Assembly: GCA_018825985.1 (NCBI GenBank) | Contig: JAHKAP010000075.1 | Coordinates: 1-42,912, forward strand | DNA from: Candidatus Omnitrophota bacterium | Lineage (GTDB): Bacteria; Omnitrophota; Gorgyraeia; Gygaellales; Profunditerraquicolaceae | Direction of reading: 5' to 3' | Length of the DNA stretch: 42,912 nt | Shown: positions 35,447 through 42,912 of the stretch, piece after piece | Numbering within the stretch: the stretch's first letter is position 1 | Layout: the number at the start of each line of letters is the position of its first letter | Program-made: the position numbers and the translations under genes | Notes under the pieces: model-generated | The model's database searches: none | What the model was told of the DNA's origin: nothing | Seen by the model: the letters and a program-made list of their open reading frames with translations, nothing else

Positions 35447-36979
35447 TTATTCATCAATAAATGCTACCCGCAATACTTCCTCTATAGTAGTAATGCCTTT
35501 TAAAACTTTATCGAAACCATCATCTTCTAACAAACTCATCCCGGCTGTTTTGGCCGCTTCTTTAATTGCCGAGGCGGGTTTATTGCTGATAATTAATTCT
35601 CTTAAATTGTCATCTAAAACCATTGCCTCAAAAATACCGATCCTGCCTTTATATCCGCTGTTGCGGCACTGGACGCAGCCTTTGCCGCGATAAAGATGGA
35701 TCGACTTATCTTTGCTTAACCCCAGCCTTTTATATACTTCCTCGCTAGCAGCATATTCTTCCTTGCAATTCGGGCAAATAACCCTTACCAGCCTCTGAGC
35801 TAAAACACCGATAAGGCTGGAGGCGATTAAAAATGGCTCAATCCCCATATTTATCAGGCGGGTAACCGCGCCGCTGGCGTCATTTGTATGCAAGCTGGTT
35901 AAAACCAGATGTCCGGTCAATGCCGCGCGGATAGAAATTTCAGCTGTCTCAGCGTCCCTTACTTCCCCCACTAGGATGATATCCGGATCCTGCCTTAATA
36001 TTGACCTAAGGCCATTGGCAAAAGTAAAACCTATCGCCGGATTAACCTCCGCCTGATTTATCCCCTCAAAAATATATTCCCGGGGGTCTTCTAAGGTAAC
36101 AATATTCCTGTCCTGGGACTTAATACTGCCTAAAGAGGCGTATAAAGTCGAAGATTTTCCGCTGCCGGTAGGCCCGGTAACCAGGATTATCCCGTAAGGT
36201 TTTTGGATCATCACCTCAAATTTTTCGAGTACCTCAGGCGAAAATCCCAACTTATCCAGGCTTAAAAGAGTAGTGGAGCGGTCCAGGACACGCATCACTA
36301 CTTTTTCTCCGAATGTAATCGGAAAGGTAGAGACCCTTAAATCTATATTCCTTTCGCCGATGCTCATAGAAAAATGGCCATCCTGAGGAAGCCGGGATTC
36401 AACTATATTCAACTTAGAAATAACCTTGATCCGGCATACTATGGGCATCAACATTTCCAATGAAAAAGTTAAAACATTATGCAGTATACCGTCTATCCTG
36501 AAACGGACCTGGATATTTTTTTCTTCCGGCTCAATATGGATATCCGAAGCCCGGTCCTTTAAAGCCTGGAATATTATCAAATTGACCAGCCTAATTATAG
36601 GCGGCTCACCCACAATCTTCTCCATCCTCTGAGCGTCAATCTTCTTTCCCGAGAGAAAATCAACTTTCATCCCTTCCAGGCCTTTGACGATCTCTTCAAT
36701 AGAATCGCTTATATTGTAATTCTGCTCAATCACCATGATAATCTCGCTCTCATCAGCCCGGATAGCCTGAATATCACATCCGGAGGCCAGCCTTGCCTCA
36801 TCCAGGGCAACGATATCGGATGTATTAGGAATAGCTACGGTCAAGGTCTCCCGGATTTTAAAAATAGGGACCATCGTATATTTCCTGGCTATGCTTTCAG
36901 GGATTAATTTTAAGGCTTCCGGCTCAATGATATAATTACTCAAGCTAACCGAAGGCATATTATGGTCTGAACCAGGCAT
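35447..36979 (-). CDS. GspE/PilB-type secretion/pilus assembly ATPase
   Basis: T2SSE_N-like N-terminus, ILVTGPTGSGKSSTLYASL, ILRQDPDIILVGEVRDAETAEISIRAALTGHLVLTSLHTNDA, tetracysteine CPNCKEEY...CVQCRNSGYKGRIGIFE. Confidence 0.95.
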   Translation of the reverse strand: MPGSDHNMPSVSLSNYIIEPEALKLIPESIARKYTMVPIFKIRETLTVAIPNTSDIVALDEARLASGCDIQAIRADESEIIMVIEQNYNISDSIEEIVKGLEGMKVDFLSGKKIDAQRMEKIVGEPPIIRLVNLIIFQALKDRASDIHIEPEEKNIQVRFRIDGILHNVLTFSLEMLMPIVCRIKVISKLNIVESRLPQDGHFSMSIGERNIDLRVSTFPITFGEKVVMRVLDRSTTLLSLDKLGFSPEVLEKFEVMIQKPYGIILVTGPTGSGKSSTLYASLGSIKSQDRNIVTLEDPREYIFEGINQAEVNPAIGFTFANGLRSILRQDPDIILVGEVRDAETAEISIRAALTGHLVLTSLHTNDASGAVTRLINMGIEPFLIASSLIGVLAQRLVRVICPNCKEEYAASEEVYKRLGLSKDKSIHLYRGKGCVQCRNSGYKGRIGIFEAMVLDDNLRELIISNKPASAIKEAAKTAGMSLLEDDGFDKVLKGITTIEEVLRVAFIDE

Positions 36980-36982
36980 ATC

Positions 36983-37351
36983 TTACTCCTTTATAAATTC
37001 TTTGATCTTATTTAAGAGTTCTTTTGCCTCAAAAGGCTTGGTCATGTAAAAATCTGCTCCTGCCTTTGCTCCCCAATCTTTATCTTCCTGCTGGCCTTTA
37101 GCCGTAAGCATGATAATGGGTATCTGTTTATACTTCTGGTCAAATTTAAGCAGACGGCAGACCTGATAACCATCCATTCCGGGCAGCATCAAATCCAGAA
37201 TGATCAAATCCGGATTTTCAGCTTTAGCCGTATTATAAGCGGCATTACCGTCGCTGGCGGTGAGTATTTCATAACCAGAGGCCTCTAAACGCATTTTTAA
37301 CATACTCACGATATCCTGCTCATCATCAACCACTAATATTTTCTTCGACAT
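36983..37351 (-). CDS. Single-domain response regulator
   Basis: KILVVDDEQDIVSMLKMRLEASGYEILTA...LIILDLMLPGMDGYQVC...TKPFEAKELL. Confidence 0.93.
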   Translation of the reverse strand: MSKKILVVDDEQDIVSMLKMRLEASGYEILTASDGNAAYNTAKAENPDLIILDLMLPGMDGYQVCRLLKFDQKYKQIPIIMLTAKGQQEDKDWGAKAGADFYMTKPFEAKELLNKIKEFIKE

Positions 37352-37357
37352 AGAAAA

Positions 37358-38908
37358 TCACTCCTTTATTACCGGTAAAGTAAAACTGAAGGTAGAGCCT
37401 CTGCCTAATTCACTTTCAACCCAGGCCCTTCCCCCGTGCTTCTCTATGATCCCCCTACAGATAGGAAGCCCCAATCCGGTGCCTTTGCGTTGGATATTGA
37501 TGTCGCCATGATCTACCTGATAAAACTTATTAAACACCCTATCCAGATCCTGATGAGGTATGCCTATACCGGTATCCTTTATACTTACCTTAAGATATCC
37601 ATCCGCTATAGAGACCTTTATGCTTATCTCGCCGCCTTTAGGAGTAAATTTCATGGCATTGCTGAGCAGATTAGTCACCACCTGAGTAATCTTATCCGGA
37701 TCAATATCTACACGATGAAGGCCTTCATCAAAAACAGCGGATAACTTTACATTTTTATGCAAAGCGACATCCTTAAAGAAATATAAAACTTCTTCTATGA
37801 TAGGCGAAATAGCAGCTGCCTGCTTATTCAATTGTATTTTTCCGGCCTCAATGCGGGAGATATCCAGAAGATCAGAGATAAGCCGGCTGAGCCGGTTAAT
37901 ATTGCGCTGAGTAAGTATTATACATTCTTTCTGCGTATTGTTCAATTCTCCGCAAACCCCATCCATAAGATTATCCACCGCCCCTTTCATCGCCGCCAGC
38001 GGGGTCCTTAATTCATGGGATACTATAGAAACGAAATCTGACTTCATCTGGTCGATCTCGCACTCTTTAGTAACATCCCTTAATAAGAAAATCGTGCCTA
38101 ATGACCTTCCTTCCTCTTCCTCTATACATATCCCTTCGCTATGAATGACTCTCGGATATGGCTTCTCTAAAGGAATATCCAACTTGTGCATATTTCTAGG
38201 TTTTTTTTTCACTTCCTGCAGATTGCCGAGCAGCAACAGGTCATACCCCAGCATCTCCTTGGCCGCGGCGCTAAATATAATCAGTTGATCCTTTTCATCA
38301 AACATCACCACGCCCTCAGACATCCCCTCAACCATCGCCCTCATCTTGCTCTTTTCCGCCAGCAATACAGCCTGCAGCCTCTCAATAGCTAACTGGGCCT
38401 GGGAAGCCAAAGTGTAAAGCAATTTGGTATCCCCGTCAGAATATTCTATATCTTTAATAGAGGATACATTTAATATGCCGACAGGCCTATTCCGCACGAA
38501 TAAAGGGACATCAAAAGAGGATTTAATCCTATCCGGGGAATCATTCCGCGCCTCTCCTTTTATATCAAAGGCGATGTCCTGCCTGGGGATCTTAGATCCT
38601 CTTAAAGCTGCCAGGGCATCAATGACTTTAGTCTGTATCTCATCAACAGTAGCCTGGCTGACCGGATGGGCTAAACGCATCAGCATCTTCGCTTCTTTGT
38701 TTTCATCGGGTAAAATCAAAGAAGTGCAGACATCATAATCAACGATCTTATGCAGAGAATCCATCATCAACCGCAAGAGGTCATCATAGCCTAAAGTATA
38801 ACTTATATTATGGGAGATATCGTAAAGTATGGATGATTCAAAAACCTTCTGCTTTAACTCCTGGGTGAGCCGTTTATTCTCTTCTTTTAATTCTTCCAGT
38901 TCAGGCAT
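37358..38908 (-). CDS. GAF-PAS soluble sensor histidine kinase
   Basis: GAF-like N-half, PAS-like middle (MVEGMSEGVVMFDEKDQLIIFSAAAKEMLGYD), HisKA SIVSHELRTPLAAMKG, HATPase DTGIGIPHQDLDRVFNKFYQ...GTGLGLPICRGIIEKHGG. Confidence 0.93.
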   Translation of the reverse strand: MPELEELKEENKRLTQELKQKVFESSILYDISHNISYTLGYDDLLRLMMDSLHKIVDYDVCTSLILPDENKEAKMLMRLAHPVSQATVDEIQTKVIDALAALRGSKIPRQDIAFDIKGEARNDSPDRIKSSFDVPLFVRNRPVGILNVSSIKDIEYSDGDTKLLYTLASQAQLAIERLQAVLLAEKSKMRAMVEGMSEGVVMFDEKDQLIIFSAAAKEMLGYDLLLLGNLQEVKKKPRNMHKLDIPLEKPYPRVIHSEGICIEEEEGRSLGTIFLLRDVTKECEIDQMKSDFVSIVSHELRTPLAAMKGAVDNLMDGVCGELNNTQKECIILTQRNINRLSRLISDLLDISRIEAGKIQLNKQAAAISPIIEEVLYFFKDVALHKNVKLSAVFDEGLHRVDIDPDKITQVVTNLLSNAMKFTPKGGEISIKVSIADGYLKVSIKDTGIGIPHQDLDRVFNKFYQVDHGDINIQRKGTGLGLPICRGIIEKHGGRAWVESELGRGSTFSFTLPVIKE

Positions 38909-38967
38909 AACATCCCCAAATTATTGAACCCGCTCAAAACCTGGGCAGGATCTCCCCCGGAATAAAC

Positions 38968-39360
38968 TCATATTGCCTTACCCTCTTTGGAGGCGATTAC
39001 TTTGTTGATCTCCTGCAGCAATTTTGAAAAATCATATGGCTTGGTAAAATATCCCACCACTCCTAATTTATAGGCTTTTTCAATATCAGCGTAACCGGAT
39101 AAAGCCGATATCATAATAATAGGTATGCCCTGGATCTCTTTATCATCGTTTAACATCTGGCAAATTTCTAAGCCCCCTAAATTAGGCATTAACATATCCG
39201 GCAGGATTATATCAGGCTTAAAAGACTTAATAGAACGCAGGATATCCCTGGCGCTGCTCAGCGCCAATACCTCAAAACCTGACACCTCCAAAAGCCTTTT
39301 TAAACTCTGTAAAACCGTTTCGTCATCATCAACTATAAGTATCCTTTTCTTGTCGCTCAT
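38968..39360 (-). CDS. Single-domain response regulator
   Basis: ILIVDDDETVLQSLKRLLEVSGFEVLAL...IILPDMLMPNLGGLEIC...FTKPYDFSKLL. Confidence 0.92.
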   Translation of the reverse strand: MSDKKRILIVDDDETVLQSLKRLLEVSGFEVLALSSARDILRSIKSFKPDIILPDMLMPNLGGLEICQMLNDDKEIQGIPIIMISALSGYADIEKAYKLGVVGYFTKPYDFSKLLQEINKVIASKEGKAI

Positions 39361-39468
39361 AATATTGACTAGGTAATTTGGTTAAGGTAAAGGTTGGGAA
39401 GCCGGTCTGGTACCGGCATCTTTACCCTTACCTGACTACAAATATACTAACGGATTATTACATTTATT

Positions 39469-41556
39469 TCAAATTTCTGAAATTACGGGAAAACTTATCT
39501 TAAAAGTGGTGCCGACGCCCACTTCACTTTCAACCGTAATCTTGCCTTTATGGACGCTCACGATCCTATAAACAATTGAAAGGCCTAATCCTGTGCTTTG
39601 CCCCACTTCTTTAGTGCTAAAAAACGGCTGAAAAATATTGTCTAAATTCTCTTTTGAAATCCCTATACCGGAGTCGGAAATAGAAAGGCATACTTCATTT
39701 TTCCCCGTTTCATATTGCGTTTTTATGGTAATGGCCCCGCCGGTTTTTTCGGATTTCTTCTCTATTGCCCATTTGGCATTAAAAATAAGATCAAAAACAA
39801 CTTGCTGCAAAAGTTGGGGGTCTCCTAAGATTGCCGGTAGGCCAGGCTGGAAGTCCTGCTGAATAAGGATATTTTGAAGTTTTAACTCATGCGTAACCAA
39901 AATACTTACTTTTTCAACTATTTCATTTAAAGAAAGAAGCAGAGATTCTTTTTTCGAGGCGTGTGAAAAATCCAGGAGGGACCGGGTTATTTTCGTGCAA
40001 CGCAAAGCAGATTCCTCGATAACGTCCAAAAGCTGTTTGAATTCCTCAAAACTGAAATCCTTCTTATCCGTCGCTATCATTTTAATCAGCTGTACATTAT
40101 TTAAAACACCGGTTAAAGGATTGTTTATTTCATGCGCCACCCCGCCTGCCAGCATGCCCACAGTGGCCATCTTGGAGGATTGAATAAGCTGTGCCTGAAC
40201 TTCTTTTAATTCATTCAAACTCCTTTCTAAGTCTTCCCTGATTTTGTTATTATCATCCAACATACTAGCCATTATTTCGCGGGATTTTATCTCTTCTGCC
40301 AAGAGTTTAATTAACTTATCTTCCGCTTTCTTGCGTTCGACGATTTCTTTATTCAGTCTTTCAATAGAGACTGTCGTACTCATTAAATCATCAGTCATTG
40401 CATTAAACGAGGTGGCGAGGTCTTCTATTTCATCCCCGGTCTTCAAGTTAAGTCTATAGTCCTGTTTCCCTTCGGAAAAACGCCGCATTCCCTTATTAAT
40501 CTCGTTCAGCGGCAAAATAAAAAATTTTCTGGTGATGCCTTGCACGAATATTATGACGAAAAGAGACAAGACCAACGTAAAAATTAAAACTATACTAAAG
40601 ATTTTATACAGCGGTAAAAAAACCTCACCTTCATCTTGCAATATAACAGAATACCAATGAATATTGTTTCTTTTAAAGTATGTGCTATTTACCTCTGAGA
40701 TAGACACAATCGACTTTTCTGAGCGGCCTAGATTAATAATCGAAAAGGCATACTTGCTATCTACGAGCTTCTTTATCAAAATAGCCGATAGAGGTGCTGC
40801 GCTCATCGGTTTAATGCCAGCGCAATAAATCACCCGTCCATATTCATTAATCAATACCGAATGACCAGTTTTATCAATTATATAATTTTCAGTTTCTTTA
40901 AAAAAATTACTAATATCTACTACGGCTTTTACGATAGCGATAATCCGGCCTTTCTCATCCCTGGCTGGAATCGCTATAGCGCTACTTATTACCCCGCTGG
41001 ATTCATCAAGCTCAACTTCGCCAAAATAATTATGGCCTATACCGTTATTATAGGCTAATTGCCACCATTCTTCATCCGCCTGATAAAAATCGCTGGTTTT
41101 GCCTGACGCAGCAATCAATCCGCCATATTGGTCCGTCAGAAATATTTCTGCGATATTTGAATCATTCTCCACCAGCGACTTCAGCCGCTGGCCCAGGGCG
41201 CTACCCAACCATTCCTGCAGCTGATTATCCGACAAAGCAACCCACTGCTTATCCATACGTGCCATATACTCCTGAATAGCTTTTGATTCCCAGTTTTCAT
41301 AACGCAGATTCGCTTCTTTAATTGCATCAAGCCACCACGGACTGTTTACGTAAGTATTCATATTTTCAACTTGTTGATCAATCTGACGCGCGATGAATTT
41401 GGAGAATATCTGCGAAATTTGCGCATGTCTGCTACCGATGTCATTAAAACGCAATTTCCATATACTGATAAAAAATATTATTAACATGAATATTGCAATG
41501 ATACTGATAGTTGTGATTAAAATACTTGAGATTTTTTTACTAATGCTTGTTTTCAT
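39469..41556 (-). CDS. Membrane sensor histidine kinase (Cache-like, HAMP, HisKA, HATPase)
   Basis: Two TM segments flanking an extracytoplasmic Cache-like domain; HAMP; GMLAGGVAHEINNPLTGVLNNVQL; SDSGIGISKENLDNIFQPFFSTKEVGQSTGLGLSIVYRIV. Confidence 0.93.
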   Translation of the reverse strand: MKTSISKKISSILITTISIIAIFMLIIFFISIWKLRFNDIGSRHAQISQIFSKFIARQIDQQVENMNTYVNSPWWLDAIKEANLRYENWESKAIQEYMARMDKQWVALSDNQLQEWLGSALGQRLKSLVENDSNIAEIFLTDQYGGLIAASGKTSDFYQADEEWWQLAYNNGIGHNYFGEVELDESSGVISSAIAIPARDEKGRIIAIVKAVVDISNFFKETENYIIDKTGHSVLINEYGRVIYCAGIKPMSAAPLSAILIKKLVDSKYAFSIINLGRSEKSIVSISEVNSTYFKRNNIHWYSVILQDEGEVFLPLYKIFSIVLIFTLVLSLFVIIFVQGITRKFFILPLNEINKGMRRFSEGKQDYRLNLKTGDEIEDLATSFNAMTDDLMSTTVSIERLNKEIVERKKAEDKLIKLLAEEIKSREIMASMLDDNNKIREDLERSLNELKEVQAQLIQSSKMATVGMLAGGVAHEINNPLTGVLNNVQLIKMIATDKKDFSFEEFKQLLDVIEESALRCTKITRSLLDFSHASKKESLLLSLNEIVEKVSILVTHELKLQNILIQQDFQPGLPAILGDPQLLQQVVFDLIFNAKWAIEKKSEKTGGAITIKTQYETGKNEVCLSISDSGIGISKENLDNIFQPFFSTKEVGQSTGLGLSIVYRIVSVHKGKITVESEVGVGTTFKISFPVISEI

Positions 41557-41562
41557 GATGGT

Positions 41563-42567
41563 TTAGGCCCCTTTAAGCTTTTTCTCCAGCTCCGCCACCT
41601 GCTTTTTCAACTCCATTATGCGCTCTTCCCTGCCTATACTGGCCTTATAAAAAATTTCCAATTCCAGCAAATGTTTCTGCGCTTCTTCGTCTGTTTTCTT
41701 ACGCTCGGTGACGTCTCTAAATATCTCCAAGAGATACGTTCTTCCAGCCAGTATTATAATGGAAGAGCTAACGTCAGCGTAAAAAACGCTTCCGTTTTTT
41801 CTTTTCACCGGCAAATCTTTAGCCACTGCGATCTCTTTTCTTACTTGCCTCTCAAACTGTCCTAAAATATAGGGTAAATCTTCCTTGGGATGAATGTCTA
41901 TGACCCCTAAATTTTTAATTTCTTCAGAACTATAACCTAACATTTGACAGATTGTATTATTGCCGGTATAAAAAAATTTTGTCTCTTCATCCGCCAGAAG
42001 TATTCCGTCGTTTGCATTATCAAAAATGATTCTAAATTTTTCTTCGGATTCCTTAAGCGCATCCTCCGCCTTTTTGCGTTCAGTGATATTACGCTCTACT
42101 AAGGCAAACCCGATTGGCTTGATGATGTCACGGCTTGTGGAGATGATTCTATCTGTTGGATGTTCCATCAATTTCGTCACTGTCAGCCATACATCGAGAA
42201 TGTTTCCGTCTTTGGTTATCCTTTGAGTCTCAAATGAGACAACCATCTCGCCAGCCATCAGCCGGCGGGTAAGCTCTTTTTGTTCTACTATTTTTTCTGG
42301 GGTCGTAAGGCACTCAATGTTCATTCCAAGCGCCTCTTTCTCGCTATAACCATACATCAGTTCAGCGCCGCGGTTCCAGGCGATGATCCGGCCATCGATT
42401 TCCTGTATGATAACCGCATCGTTTGAGTCACGCACCACCGTCGCTAAACGTCTAACATCCTGCTGCTGCTTGCTTTTACTATCCAGTATCTCAAATTCTG
42501 CTATCCGCTTTTGCAGGAGCTTTATCTCTTCAATTAGTTCTTCTTTGGTTTTGTCTTCCTGTGCCAT
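41563..42567 (-). CDS. Tandem PAS/PAC sensor protein without kinase or other output domain
   Basis: Two PAS domains (NDAVIIQEIDGRIIAWNRGAELMYGYSEKEALG; NANDGILLADEETKFFYTGNNTICQMLGYS...VTERKK) and coiled-coil ends; no HATPase/GGDEF motif. Confidence 0.88.
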   Translation of the reverse strand: MAQEDKTKEELIEEIKLLQKRIAEFEILDSKSKQQQDVRRLATVVRDSNDAVIIQEIDGRIIAWNRGAELMYGYSEKEALGMNIECLTTPEKIVEQKELTRRLMAGEMVVSFETQRITKDGNILDVWLTVTKLMEHPTDRIISTSRDIIKPIGFALVERNITERKKAEDALKESEEKFRIIFDNANDGILLADEETKFFYTGNNTICQMLGYSSEEIKNLGVIDIHPKEDLPYILGQFERQVRKEIAVAKDLPVKRKNGSVFYADVSSSIIILAGRTYLLEIFRDVTERKKTDEEAQKHLLELEIFYKASIGREERIMELKKQVAELEKKLKGA

Positions 42568-42585
42568 AGCTACCCCCTTAAAATT

Positions 42586-42621
42586 AAAAACCCAAGGCCT
42601 GCATTTCGGCAGCGCCTTGGG
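42586..42621 (-). terminator. Intrinsic-terminator-like hairpin in the leader of the signalling operon
   Basis: Minus strand CCCAAGGC-GCTGCCGAAATGCAG-GCCTTGGG followed by TTTTTAAT, about 20 nt upstream of ATG at 42567. Confidence 0.7.
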
Positions 42622-42912
42622 CTAACATTCAGTAATTAACTAAAAGGCTGTCCTTGTTTACTTGTTTATTTATCGTTTCATTCTTCCTCTCCAAAGGATC
42701 TCCTTTGTAAGTTTTCTAATTAGCATTATACTCTCTTCTGTATTTGAAGCAACAACAAACATCAGGCCGCTTGGAAATGATACCATACATCGTTACCCCC
42801 CTGCTTATAAGGGAAAGTTAACGAAATTGCTTTGTATAAGCAAAGAAATTTTTGAGAAATTAAGCTTAACTACGCGGGAATCTAATACCCAACAAACTGT
42901 AGCTAAGGATAC

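Noticed and set aside
35447-36979. GspE as a c-di-GMP receptor through an MshEN domain
   Set aside because: The N-terminus begins after the region where the RLGxxLxxxGxI-type MshEN motif would be expected, so c-di-GMP binding cannot be supported from sequence.
1-42912. tRNA, rRNA or tmRNA genes
   Set aside because: Intergenic stretches were read by eye and none showed cloverleaf or rRNA-like sequence; tRNAscan-SE/Infernal would be decisive.

Overview
This 42.9 kb window is a gene-dense bacterial chromosome segment, transcribed mostly on the minus strand from about 4.8 kb onward. I suspect Omnitrophota or a similar deep-branching lineage, but that is an impression from gene style and was not tested. 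Left end: IS110-type transposase fragment, ComM/YifB AAA+ ATPase, a REP-type (Y1/RAYT) transposase inside a matched inverted repeat, and cysD-cysN. Middle: folE, mnmE, folC, purH, an EF-G2-like GTPase with a P-loop-less YchF relative, and an MCP-like receptor next to a YeeE/YedE-TusA sulfur-uptake set. These are followed by a translationally coupled ATP-grasp/ATP-grasp/lysine 2,3-aminomutase cassette, UPF0280, HAD, PAC2, M20 and FmdB genes, an EndoIII-like gene, a PilZ-TM-coiled coil-glycosidase-like fusion, a DUF3857/transglutaminase lipoprotein, an exonuclease-WYL fusion, DUF2156, YkgJ, a tRNA-binding domain, a class-A beta-lactamase-like protein and YggT. Right end: a roughly 9 kb signalling operon with a PAS protein, two histidine kinases, five output-less receiver proteins (seven receiver domains) and one orphan GspE/PilB ATPase. 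Non-coding structure includes a hairpin-bearing tandem array at 5259-5493, a duplicated 47-bp hairpin unit at 19712-19825, a REP-like hairpin that supplies the C-terminus and stop codon of the DUF2156 gene, and three structured leaders. The best candidates for an undescribed system are the GspE/receiver phosphorelay cluster, the ATP-grasp/KamA cassette, and the RAYT with its hairpin repeats. No rRNA, tRNA or CRISPR array was recognised.
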